A stretch of DNA of 64,000 nt from Acanthosoma haemorrhoidale (Eukaryota > Arthropoda > Insecta > Hemiptera > Acanthosomatidae). The translations under genes were made by a program, and so were the position numbers. This document shows, piece by piece, positions 1 to 10,408 of this stretch. Every line of letters begins with the position of its first letter. Position 1 is the stretch's first letter. The DNA lies in contig OV884012.1 of assembly GCA_930367205.1 (NCBI GenBank), forward strand, positions 49,187,239 to 49,251,238. Reading direction: 5' to 3'. The notes below the pieces were generated by a model. It had not been told where the DNA came from. It ran no database searches and was given only the letters and a program-made list of their open reading frames with translations.

Positions 1-1439
1 TAAAATATAAACATAAACGCTATGAAGAACATAAAACAAGAACTTGGTTTAAAAAATAAAATAAAATATCTACATATGTACACAACTATTCACAATTAGT
101 TATCCTCACTTCACTATGCAAATACACTGATACATTCATATATTGACACATAAAAAAGAATAAAAATATCCTAATAAAGTTTTAAAATATAATGAGAAAG
201 TAATGAAAATCAACTCTTCAACTATAAAGTTTTATCCAACTCATTAGTTTGAATACATTTTCTTATTTGACAACAGATAGTGAATTTTGCTAATGATTGC
301 GAACCTATTGTATTAGTAACTTTAGTTCTCAGTTTACTAAGTAACTAAATATTGTATGAGAACTAAAGTTCTCTCCTTACTTGTGCTGAAATAATACCAA
401 GTAAAAAGTCCTGCATTTGCATTTATTTTTTTCTTGTACAACATAACCGAAAATAATACAAGTCAATTGTAAACATATTATCTGCCCTTGGACTGCAATT
501 TTCCTTACTTCATCATCACTCGTATCTTTAGTTTTACCTCGTATTTTTCTCTTCAAAGGCCTACCATAGTACTACCGCATACCTTGCACTACAGCTTCTC
601 TCTGCCATCGCCCGTGGTCCATCCAGTTTCTACATTATAGTTATCTACTCTTCAGGTTCAAAACCCTCTAAATTTTTTTAAGCCTGGTTATCATGGATGA
701 AGATTATACTGGAAACCATTGTGATACTATACGTTTGATATATTATGCTACATTTCAAGCAAACTTCTAAATCGGAAAATTATTTTTCTATCATGCATTG
801 AAATATAAAAACAATCAGTGACAGTTCCCACGCACGTTGGCTACGAATCTTTCGAAAGACTTATTTTGTGTCACTGTAGAACGAATGAATTTTGCAAGGT
901 TTAAATATTCGCCTAAGCATGAAAACTAAGTGAGTCGTCCAACTTTTTCCTAACAACTTTTACTCCGTGCTCATCGCCTAAGACCTCCTCGGAAATTTTC
1001 TCTACTTTTCGGATAATTATTCGAACGGAACTCATGTAAAGAGGGATCGGGGAAGACAGGTGGCCCACCTGGAAGGCCACAATTATAATAATTTTACTCG
1101 GTGGAGGACCCCGGGGGGGGGGGGTAGACGACAAGAGGTAAGGCAGCAACAGGTTTAGTTAAAAGTTGGTCCCTTCCAGTCAACAGGTCCCGCTAACTTG
1201 GTGACTAATTATTCAAGTCTCATCCCCCGTGTTCTGCAGATCAACGGCGGGAATACACTCACAGTTCGTTCACGTGCCAGCCAACCCCTGGCCCTCCTAA
1301 GTTTTTATTTGGGATTTTAATGAGATTTCATCATTTATATCGCACACATTGTGATTAACAACTCACAGGTCAGACTCGGGTGGGTTATATTCCTGACACG
1401 GAATTTACTCCGTGAATATTGAAAAATGTGTTGTTTCTT
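1..1439. other. AT-rich stretch, no gene recognised
   Basis: I see no convincing coding frame, RNA gene or mobile element here. The only notable item is a 12-base G run at 1113-1124 inside a locally GC-rich patch (about 950-1290). The minus-strand frame across that patch has no recognisable domain and looks fortuitous. Confidence 0.5.
1113..1124. repeat. Homopolymer G12
   Basis: Twelve consecutive G bases follow a short C run. Such tracts are prone to slippage and assembly error. Confidence 0.9.
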
Positions 1440-1500
1440 AAAGAAAGTCTACTAGTTCCAACTGTGGAAACCTGGGTTCCATTCCCAGACTGCTTTTGGG
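1440..1500 (+). repeat. tRNA-like T-arm; possible tRNA-derived SINE remnant
   Basis: A 5-bp stem (CTGGG at 1472-1476 with CCCAG at 1484-1488) closes a 7-base loop, TTCCATT. This has the geometry of a tRNA T-arm and the sequence of a polymerase III B box (consensus GGTTCGANTCC). I could not assemble a full cloverleaf around it: no clear A box or D-arm is visible at the right distance upstream. The best reading is a decayed tRNA-derived SINE or tRNA pseudogene. A chance hairpin remains possible. Confidence 0.3.
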
Positions 1501-1739
1501 TTATTTCTTTCGGGGATCGGTTTGGCGGTGGTTAACTCAGCCTCGTGAGGATAAATAAGTAGCTTCTTGAATGAAAACGTGCTGAATGCGATTACGAAAC
1601 CAGATTTTATGGTTGAGAGGTGCCTAGTTCTGATCACCTAGCACCTTAGCGTTACCTTCTCGACTACGATGGTAAGCTTCGGTTGGCCCTTTCCCCCTTT
1701 AGTGGTAGGAGGTGTTTATGCCATGGATTTGGTTTTGTT

Positions 1740-2330
1740 TACTTGTAGAAACAAGTACTAGGATCTCTAGCTAAGTCGACGTAGCCTACTTAATATGACC
1801 TCGTCCTCGATAGAGTTTATTGTTTTAAATAGTCAAAGTATTCTTAATTTAGTGAGATAAATTAAAATGTATCCAAGTAACATTTCATATAAAAAAAACA
1901 CAGAACCTTAATTTTGCTTATTAAAGTAAAATAGATGACTATGAGCAAAGAAAAAAAAAATGACCAGGTTTAAATGAATGGAGAGACTGCTTTCATCCTG
2001 GTACCGGGTATTAATTTACGTTCTATGATAGTGATCATAATTATCCAATCCAGTTATATTACGCAATCATTAAAAATGTGCTTATTAATGCTTAGTAGAA
2101 ATACAATATCAGGCATTATAAATAAACTATTATAAAATTTCATAATTCCTAGCTCAGAAGATACTTCAGACATACATTCAAATTAAAGCCAAAATCTTTT
2201 GATCTATTAGCTACTAATTAATTTAAGATTGATTCATTGAATTATATATTAATAGATTAGTTATTGCTTACTACTTTTTTTTTACGTTAATACGAATTTC
2301 GTTTTAAGAATATAATTAAAGATTTTTTTT
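1740..2330. other. AT-rich stretch, nothing recognised
   Basis: Very AT-rich sequence with poly-A and poly-T runs and no supported feature. Confidence 0.5.
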
Positions 2331-2373
2331 TTAAAGCAATGGTGGATGTGTATCTAAGCCATGAACATGTCTT

Positions 2374-2577
2374 GTGTTTTCTATCTGGACGCTGGCGCAT
2401 GTAAGAGTGTTCGGTGTACCTATCAAGCTTGATCCTGACAATACTTGCTTCCTCAATGAGAACATGAACCGACAGTCGGTGTCAGGTGGGAAGACGCTTG
2501 GTCCTGTAGGACAAGACAGCCTGTACGTCAACCCGTGTCGGTGGATCGTCAAGCCTACGATATCCTCCACGTCGTGA
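2374..2577 (+). CDS. Unrecognised 67-codon open frame, possible exon
   Basis: An open frame of 67 codons lies in a locally GC-rich island within AT-rich DNA and ends in TGA at 2575-2577. The opposite strand is open over the same interval (79 codons), so the strand is undecided. The predicted protein has no domain I recognise. The composition jump against the flanks is the main reason to list it: an exon, or a fragment of an unidentified mobile element, would both fit. Nothing nearby suggests a partner gene, and a fortuitous frame is quite possible. Confidence 0.2.
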   Translation: MFSIWTLAHVRVFGVPIKLDPDNTCFLNENMNRQSVSGGKTLGPVGQDSLYVNPCRWIVKPTISSTS

Positions 2578-2579
2578 CA

Positions 2580-4185
2580 GTCTTTGCTAATTAGAAGGCA
2601 TTAAGGGCTCTGCCGTCAATGCGGCAATGGCTGCCTATCTTAGATCATTTCTCAACACTGAAAAGGCATGGGATAGAATCTTTCTTTGAAATATGTTTTT
2701 GAATAATTGAACCATTTTATCCGAGGAACATTAGCCTCGTCATTTTGTTATTCATTCAACTATTTTTACTGCAGATGATGTTACTGCTTAAATCTATAAT
2801 TTGTAAGTTATAGTCAAAATCTTGTAATCATGCTAGGATCTCATGCGAACTTACGTAGTCAAAACATTGTCCATGCAACTCTTTGTCATCAGCCAATGTC
2901 TTAATAACACTTAAACAAATAATTCATATCAATTTTCACGGCTAACCTCCTACTTTACAGGATAGTTAATTATAAACATATTTATTAATTAACATTATTT
3001 GTGATATTAAAGAACCAGGAAATATCATAGACAAATAAACCAATAAATTTGAAATAGTGTACCAACGTATATTATGTTCTATACTATTATTTAGAACAAT
3101 AGCTTTAACGAAATATTTTTCTTTGGTTCCTTATTTACTATTAATTTGACACGTAAAAAGAATTTATAATAATTTGTTGGTCTGATTAGGCTACCATTTT
3201 ATAAATAATTCTAATTAACTGTTGCAACTGTCATAAACAATTGAGTTTACTCTACAGGGCACGTTAATTTAGCGTCCGTCTTTATATAATCAGACAAAGA
3301 GGTTTAATACACTGTGACCTGACATATGTAAAATAATGTAAGAAATTGTGTAAGCACATTGATTAATTAAGTTTTGCAGGCAATAAATAAGATTCCCCAA
3401 TGCGAAAATTTGGAGGCCATTTACTAGACCATACCTCTTATAGACCAACCCTTCTCCCAGAAGCAATCAACATTAAAACTCCTACTGAAACCATTTTGGA
3501 TATATGGAGCCAAAGTTTAAAAATTCAATGTCATGAACATTCAAATGCTTCAACAAATAGAAATTCACACAGACCTAAACATTCCTCACGTTCACAACTG
3601 CATTTGAACATCTTAAAAATACTTTCTGTACTGATACAAGGCTTGTGTATAGCTGGCATGCCTGGTAATATTCAATGATGACTGAATCAATAGGTTATAA
3701 ACTAATATAATACTGGTATACTACTTAATGTATCTAATATAATATTTTATATGTTAAACGTATATTTAACGATATAGGGAAGGTATATCCTATTCTTTCA
3801 GGCATAAAAATTGATGGTATTTACAGCACATTCGCATATTGTGACGCTAGCCAGAGTTATAAACCGATAAGTTTAAACAATCATTCAGAAACGCATTCCG
3901 TGCTAAGCGTTACATAATTTTAAGATTTAATACATTTAACATAATAAACGCGAAGGAATGTACATAGAAAGCAACGTTTGGTAAACGGTCATTAGTTTTA
4001 CACAAGTTTCCAAAACGACGGACACATTTGTCGCGGGTAATGTATTTTAAATGTGGCAGGAAGGAGTTAATTCTCCGGTAGGCCCGGAAGAAATTTAGAC
4101 GGATCAAATATAGATCTGACTGCGGGGCTGGGGTGACAGGTGTAGCGGGGGTGGCATTCCCTTTTTTCAGAAGGCAGGAAGAGCT
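2580..4185. other. Unassigned; weak open frames only
   Basis: A 92-codon frame on the plus strand (3400-3678) follows an acceptor-like pyrimidine tract ending in tgcag at about 3375-3380, but its product is unrecognised. A 65-codon minus-strand frame (3910-4107) is also unrecognised. I do not support either as a gene. Confidence 0.4.
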
Positions 4186-4191
4186 ATTTAT

Positions 4192-4518
4192 TTGTCGGCG
4201 CAGGACGAGGCGTGCCTGAGGGAAAACGCTTGGTCACTAATGCCTTTGATGCAGAGCGACACTGGGACCGACGCTTCGCTTCCTATCATCAGCCCGGCCT
4301 TCATCAGTCACTACTCTGCTCCCTTCACATGCAAATACGCAAATGTTTGTACCAATTCTAACGGACCTCTAATGGCTGGTTTTCGGCTGAGGCTAACGGG
4401 ACCGATATCTGTGGCAGGGCTTTGGTATGCTCTTTATCCAATATTCCAATCGGGAAATACAGCGCCAAACGTCAAGATAATAATTTTGCGACTACCCACC
4501 TCTCCAAAAACAAAATAG
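4192..4518 (+). CDS. Unrecognised 108-codon open frame
   Basis: This is one of the longer frames outside the LINE. It starts at TTG and ends at TAG (4516-4518), in a patch clearly richer in G+C than its surroundings. The product has no motif I can name. The minus strand over 4400-4518 is also partly open, so the true strand is uncertain. It could be an exon, a fragment of a mobile element or a chance frame. No splice signals convincingly frame it. Confidence 0.22.
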   Translation: MSAQDEACLRENAWSLMPLMQSDTGTDASLPIISPAFISHYSAPFTCKYANVCTNSNGPLMAGFRLRLTGPISVAGLWYALYPIFQSGNTAPNVKIIILRLPTSPKTK

Positions 4519-4529
4519 AACTGCGCACA

Positions 4530-7500
4530 GATTTATTGGCATACTTTTGCTTATAAGCATTTATTTTTATCCTAGAAAGTCATTAAACCCATTTTATGCC
4601 CTTAAGACCAATATAGTTTCGATTGAGTTCAATGACTGTCTTAAATCAAGCTTTTCATCAACAAATCATTATTTGAACATCCATTTAATAGTTTGGGGCC
4701 AAACTGATTTTTGCTATGAAATATTTGTCTTAATTTCTAATAACATAAAATAAAAAATAAACTAATGGCTTTTATCTCAGGAAATGTATTCCTGGAGACC
4801 AGGCAGTTGCATTTCCAGCACATAGCGTATTCCTAACACATGGATAAGTGAGTTAGTAGAAGAAGGAATTAAAAAGTACTTGTTCATACAAATAGAGCCT
4901 ATCAACTAAATATATTATTACTAATCAAACATCAAAGCATCAGAAATATTACTATTTGAAACCAAAGTATTATGCGTAATAAAACCCATGTATAATGCAT
5001 CCTCTGCACAATCTAGGCCAATAAGTTAAGATGACAAGCCCATGTAATGAAAATACCAGAAGTAAATATGCACTAAAATAATTTATGGATATGAATCAAC
5101 CGAAAAATGAAAATTGGAAGTTGGAGGGTGGTAGAGATTGGGGATATAAAAGATGCGACTGGGTTGGCAGAAAGTGGTTTTTAAAATCAATTGGGGGATT
5201 GACAAAAACTCTAAGAGTTAAAATAAATACTTCACTTCTACTGTTAAAGCCTTATTCATTAGTTGTTTATATTAGCCTGATTAAATTTAATATTTATAAT
5301 CTTATTTTCCGAGGTATAGATATTTAAGAAGACACGTATATTTGCACATTAGATTAGTCATCAATTTTTAGTCCCTCCAAAGTATTCTTTTATTGACAAT
5401 ATATCATTTATCAGTTAACGTGCACCTTTTTATCAGTTTTATATCATGAAAACAATGTTTAAGGAGTACGTATTTTTACAATGGAAGGAATGTTCAACCA
5501 AACCTAATTGCGGAAAAATGTCCAACCCCAATGGGTACTTCTGAAAGTAAGGATAAGAATGGCAAGGAACTTCTCTAACAATGAAATCCTTCTTGCCAAA
5601 AAAAAAAAGAAAATAATAATAATTTCCGTCTGAGCGAAAACAGAAGAGGAATGGATATAATTGAGCAAGTTTTAAGTCGGTACATATAAAGGGGGCCCCT
5701 CTCACAAGTCCAATTTGTAGGGGATAAGGCGACCCTTATCAAGCAGCGGCTGTAATGCGAGCCGGGACAGTAAATGCGGTGTTAGCTAGCAAGTTGCTCA
5801 GTCGATTCACAATTAACAGGGGCGAGGTGGCCTGAATAATGGGCAAGTAGCAAATGTATTCATGCATTCATTAAATGAGGTAGTTAGTGGCGCACTTGTA
5901 GACTATCTGTACCTACTCGCTTACAATTCAAATTCGAATGCCAGCCTCCTCTCGATGACTCCTACCTAGTTCAGTTTCAACGCCTCTTTTTCGTCTTCAT
6001 CTCCCACTGTCTCCTGTTATCTGACAATATTGCTGTAGGCTAGTTTTTAAAGTTCTTCTAGTGGAATATTAAACCTTAATCATAGTGGAATAGTGAATGC
6101 TTTTAATGTAGTGAATTTAAAGCAAATTAATTAGAGATCAACCACCGGAAATATGAGCATACAAAAGTATCTACAGCTACACCGTTTCATTTTATGTTGT
6201 ACTTTTAAGTTTGGATCCATCTAGCATTTTATACTTACCTTGTTTGTTTGGCCCATTATTGAAATCATTTACTTGCACAAAAACCTCTTGTTAAGAAGAA
6301 GTAAAGAAAAATGTAATCATCTCCGAGTGTTTCTCTGCATGTGACTGATAACAAACGTCTAATTAGACGAAAAGATGCTTTTTATTGGCATATAATTAGA
6401 TAATAACTTGCATACATCGTTATGTAATAATCTTTTCATGGTCAGATAAAAAAGGAGATCATCTATATATGTGGTATATGAAATTTGCTTCAAAGAGCAC
6501 CTTACAACGGATTCGATTAAAGAGAAAGATACGAGCTGTATATTTTGGCCATAAAATAATAAAGAATGCATCTTTTTTTAGTTTATATATTACGGTTTCT
6601 AAAATAAGCAGTTTATATTTTTTGTCAACGGCTCACTACTCGTCAACATCTATCCATTGCCAGAAAGGTCCATAATTTCAATCTTATATTTTCACATCAG
6701 CTGTTCTTAGCTAGAAATTTTGAATAGACTATGTGTAACTTGGCTAAAATGACCCTGCAGCATCGTCCATTAGTGTAAACAGAGGACAAATACCCTGTAA
6801 TTGTCTTCGTTGTGTACCAACGCATGAAGATCAAACTCCGAAATGCCCCAGAGTCCTTTTTTACACACGAGTCTGTCCAAGGCAGAACTTGTGAGCACGT
6901 CGTGTTCCACAGTATCTGCTCTCCTAAGCACATAAAGTTATCCACAAGATGTTAGAGAATTCTGTTCACAAAAGTCTGATATTTTTTTAGCTTAGAGCAT
7001 TCCTTCTCGACAAGTCCTCCGATAAAAAAAGTTGACATGAGTGATGGTTTAGACTTGTTGTTTACTTGCCGGAGGGCCAAACATCACGCTGGAAGAGGAA
7101 CGCTAGAAACACAGGTGATTGTCGAAGCCATCCTGTACAATGGATATCACGACATCGAGTGTAGTCTGGTCACACAGTAGGAAGCTCCAATGTGTACTTC
7201 GATGGACCTATGCCAGCCAGCACTAGCGCGTGCCATCTGAATCTTAAAATATTTCAATCACGATCTTCCTCTCTCAGCCGTAGCAATAATGGGTCCCTCT
7301 ACTTCCACTTGGTCGTATCGTCACGTACGTTTGATTATGGAAATGAATTCGAATCGTGTCAAACACCATCCATTCTGTCAGATGGTTGATTTAGATTTCC
7401 ATAAGACAGGACAAAGATCCGAAGAGTGCATAAGAGACAACTCGGACGGACAATCTTCGTGATGGTCGATTACAAACGTCGAGTGATTGATTCCTCTGAA

Positions 7501-7800
7501 TTGGTGGCCTCAGGTCTTTTGCAATGGTGAGACAGATGGCCCAAGAAACCGACTCACCTTCACCATTAATGATGCACGCTGCACAAGAGAAACGAGCCTT
7601 GGACCCCAACAGCAATCAGTTTTGTCTAATTTATGTTCTTCTATGGAACCATTTCTTTTTAATTAGGAACACGACCAAAGTAAAAATTGATCCCGGGGTT
7701 TCTTAGTTCTACAAAAAAGCTCTGTTAAAGTCTTTTTTTTTGCACAGTTTTTAAAATGTTTCCTTTATAATCTTGAAACAACACTTTTAAAAGATAGATG
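4530..7800. other. Unassigned AT-rich region with two GC-richer patches
   Basis: No protein domain, RNA gene or mobile element is recognisable. Patches at about 5690-6040 and 7050-7620 are richer in G+C and CpG than the background. They could be regulatory sequence or old exons. Short frames across them have no recognisable content. Confidence 0.4.
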
Positions 7801-7810
7801 TATCTATTTA

Positions 7811-7829
7811 TTTTTTTTTTTTTTTTTTT
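7811..7829. repeat. Homopolymer T19
   Basis: Nineteen consecutive T bases. On the minus strand this would read as a poly-A tract, about 65 bp downstream of the 3' end of the minus-strand LINE fragment that follows. It is not contiguous with that fragment, so it is probably not its tail. Confidence 0.85.
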
Positions 7830-7894
7830 ACCTTTGAGAATTAAAATGTTTTATTAAATAAAAATCTTTCATTATTAAAGTTAGCAGTTGTAAA

Positions 7895-8359
7895 TTATTG
7901 TGCTAAAATTACAATCTGCCTTGCTAGGCAATAAGTAATTAAGATATACTATCATTCATACCATATTTACATTTCATCATTCACTCGCTCATTCATTCAG
8001 GACATGATTGGAGAAACTGGCCATTGCCAGGACTCCCAATGTCACTTGATTATAGCAGGTCACGAGGCCACTGCCGTTTCAGTCTCCGAGGAGGATTATA
8101 GGGATGAGTGACGCAGTGCAATGACTGTGCTACAGGATTAGGGTGGTTGAAAAGGCTACTGTGGAATTTCATAAACTTGGAAGGGATGAGTTCTAGAATG
8201 TAGGGTATATTAAGGTCGTTATGAAGGGTTTTTTGCTGACATAATAAGGGGCATTTACTATTGTTCTCAGGACTTTTGATTGAAAGGATTGGATACGCTT
8301 GATGTTCGACTTTTTGCTGTCCCCCATAGCTCTATTCCGTATGTCCAGATTGGTTTAAG
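7895..8359 (-). mobile_element. 5'-truncated Jockey-like LINE fragment, 3' end only
   Basis: Read on the minus strand, this matches the 3' part of the LINE at 44.7-49.4 kb. It starts within the end of the reverse-transcriptase frame (region equivalent to about 48,733), runs through the ORF2 stop region, and ends in the 3' UTR with the family's stem-loop and the GCACAATAA-type terminus. Part of the 3' UTR is deleted: the segment holding the GAGCGCGAG.. block is missing and the flanks are joined. The coding part has substitutions and indels and is not functional. I could not define a target-site duplication. A 5' truncation of this kind is normal for target-primed reverse transcription. Confidence 0.85.
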
Positions 8360-9550
8360 TCATCTATTTATTATTTAAGTTACGAAGAATGTAAAAAAAT
8401 TCACCCTTTACGCTTTTTTAATCTAACGTTCGTTCTAGGAAGTGTCTGGATTCGAATAGCTGAGGTACACAAGGGTGTGTGTGGGATTTTCTTCGTCCAG
8501 CTTCTTAAATTATAATCTGGTGGAACCCAACTCTTTCTGCATTAGTTTGGATGCATTAATGTTAGGTGGTTTGTTCATGTGAGGTGTTAAATATTGCAGT
8601 CATCATTTAAATAATTCGCGAACTGTTAATTTACGTTTTGAATTTTATGATGTAGTTTTTTGTGAATGTAATTCATCACAACAAAATTTGTTTTCTCACA
8701 GTTTTTTTATCAATTTATTATATTCTAAGCGCTTTCGATAGCGGAAACCATCATCCTCAGGTGCTTAAAAGTCATGCTGCCTCAACGGTACTTGCGAGTC
8801 AAGCCAACCAACCTATTATCAAGAAGAAGCCTAAACCGGCCAATTCACCTATGATTTTATCCTATCACCTAATCAGCATATTACAAAATATTGTATAGAT
8901 TTAAAATTTGTGTTCGGTTCAATTGTATGTAGGCCATTACATTCATGTAGAGGCAGAGGAAAGAGGATCGCAACTGAATGAAAGTATAGCCTCTTCCTTT
9001 TTTAGATCACGATCATGGTTATTAGACTATTGCTAAGCGCAAATAAACTGCAGTTGTACCGTGCAGATAGTGGCACTCTTCGGGATGTAGCGGCCTAACA
9101 GACTCTCTGCGGTGACAGGCCTTTGATCTTCTCAGATTCTGTTTCACTTTCTCGAGTTTTTTACACTGTGGCCCGTAGAAGCGTTTTATTCGATTTCCTA
9201 CCATGGGAACCGGGACAGCCATTGTGTTTTCTTCTCCAGATAATATTTAATTCTACTCCGGCAGTTGTTATCCTTAAGTTATATGCAGTTCCCTCTGAGG
9301 GCTAAGGCAAATATTTTTTCTTCTGTGAATTCGAACCCGCATCGTTCCGCTCTCAGTACTATATTTTTAAGGCCATTCCGCAAGAAATAGAATATATAAA
9401 CTACCCATGTGGGTATTTGTAATAGAGCTTGTTATCTGGGCGTTTTGAATAATTTTATTCGGGTTACCTCTTTTTTAGTACAGATGTAGAAACATTACGG
9501 CATCACAGAAAAAAACATCTTATATTTCTGAATTCTCTTCTTGAAATTGA
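8360..9550. other. Unassigned; no gene recognised
   Basis: Short frames only. A B-box-like sequence occurs on the minus strand at about 9330-9346 (GGGTTCGAATTC). Nothing else is supported. Confidence 0.4.
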
Positions 9551-9557
9551 TAAAAAC

Positions 9558-9598
9558 TTCTTATTAATTATAATTGTCTCAATTATAATTAATAAGAA
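9558..9598. repeat. Perfect 18-bp palindrome, 5-base loop
   Basis: The left arm 9558-9575 and right arm 9581-9598 are exact reverse complements separated by GTCTC. It is almost entirely A+T. It lies about 95 bp outside the left end of the Tc1-like element, with no visible connection to it. Confidence 0.9.
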
Positions 9599-9691
9599 CA
9601 AAAGTCGCTTACTTGAAAAAATATTCAAATACTTGGTTTTTAGTACAATTATTTCAGTTTTCCATTTTTTAAAATAAATATTGAAAGTTTT

Positions 9692-9874
9692 CAGTGATCA
9701 GGGGCTATAAATATGAAGGGAAGCTCAATAAATACTCCAAAAATTAATTAAAAAAAATTATAATGATATTTCTATTTTGATTTAACAAAAGGTTTTTATT
9801 TAATTTAATTTAGTTTTGACGGTCGAGCAAGTAACCTTTGTTGTGGCTTTAGTCGAAGACGGTTAAAGCCAAAG
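9692..9874 (+). repeat. Left terminal inverted repeat of Tc1-like element
   Basis: About 183 bp, imperfectly complementary to 10,221-10,408. Anchor blocks are GCTATAAATATGA, TTTTATTTTGATTT-like, GACGGTCGAGCAAG and AAAGCCAAAG. Length difference between the arms reflects small indels. Confidence 0.75.
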
Positions 9875-9889
9875 ATATGGAGCCCGTGC

Positions 9890-10215
9890 ATCGAGTTTAT
9901 CTGAAACCACTGTTCGGAGAGCAACCACTCGTTACCGTGATACAGGTTTGCGCTATCACAAACCCAGATTGGGTCGGCAATGACTGACAGAGCCTATATG
10001 TACTACACACGCTTCTAAATTGTTTTTTTAACTGCCGCTGAGACTGCTCAACTTCTTCGTGCAACTCGGGGAGTTGCAATGTGTGCAGAAACTGTCAGAA
10101 GAACACTTTCTGAAGTGAATTTACATCCAGAGAACATCGTAGTCTGCGATTGTACAAACCAGTCTCCCGGTAACGTGTAATTGCTCCAACACACTTCATA
10201 AGGTAAACCCAATGG
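9890..10215 (+). pseudogene. Decayed Tc1-like transposase, N-terminal DNA-binding part
   Basis: Conceptual translation of two frames gives the usual Tc1-family N-terminal order. First comes the end of helix-turn-helix 1 and a linker resembling the family's GRP(R/K) motif (TGLRYHKPRLGRQ, from about 9912). Then comes a second helix-turn-helix block with LTAAETAQLLRATRGVAM and ETVRRTLSEVNLHP (about 10,030-10,130). In Tc1 transposases these two domains bind the terminal repeats. The frame is broken by a TGA after GRQ, a frame change nearby, and a TAA before the second block. The catalytic DDE domain is missing, as the right inverted repeat begins at once. Family assignment is by motif recognition; no alignment was run. 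Confidence 0.75.
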
Positions 10216-10220
10216 ACAGG

Positions 10221-10408
10221 CTTTGGCTTTGACCGTCATCCACATGGCTAAACTTGCTCGACCGTCGAAACAATTTATAAATTACAGAGATCAAATACCC
10301 AAGAAATCAAAATAAAAATATTTATAATTATTCTGTATAATTTTTTTTAAATACATTTTTTGAATATTTGTACCAGTTTTCCGTCATATTTATAGCTGAT
10401 TATCACTA
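10221..10408 (-). repeat. Right terminal inverted repeat of Tc1-like element
   Basis: Inverted partner of 9692-9874. It includes the exact complement of GACGGTCGAGCAAG at about 10,247-10,267 and ends in CACTA at the outer boundary. Confidence 0.75.

Larger units (their letters stand above)
9692..10408 (+). mobile_element. Non-autonomous Tc1/mariner-type transposon with long TIRs
   Basis: Extended imperfect inverted repeats bound a 717-bp element. Outer ends read TCAGTGATC.. on the left and TAGTGATAATC.. when the right end is reverse-complemented. Both continue through GCTATAAATATGA, an A/T-rich middle and the exactly shared block GACGGTCGAGCAAG. The interior encodes a decayed N-terminal Tc1-type transposase. 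TA is visible at the right boundary (10,407-10,408) but is degraded on the left. Size, CAGTG-like ends and internal transposase remnant fit a deletion derivative of a Tc1-like element. The DDE catalytic half is absent, so it could only move with a transposase from elsewhere. Confidence 0.75.

Noticed and set aside
1472..1488. Intact tRNA gene
   Set aside because: Only a T-arm-like stem-loop is present; no acceptor stem, D-arm or anticodon arm could be assembled around it.
4192..4518. Receptor-type guanylate cyclase exon on the minus strand (a FPDWNIGY-like string)
   Set aside because: The resemblance is very short, stops interrupt the frame, and no flanking splice sites or further domain were found.
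8720..8790. Block reading GCGCTTTCGATAGCGGAAAC then CATCATCCTCAGGTG, suggestive of a known repeat end
   Set aside because: It resembles a motif seen near some repeat ends, but I could find no second copy or boundaries in this window.
9897..10245. Minus-strand frames of 60 and 65 codons
   Set aside because: They overlap the plus-strand Tc1-like transposase remnant, whose motifs are recognisable only on the plus strand.
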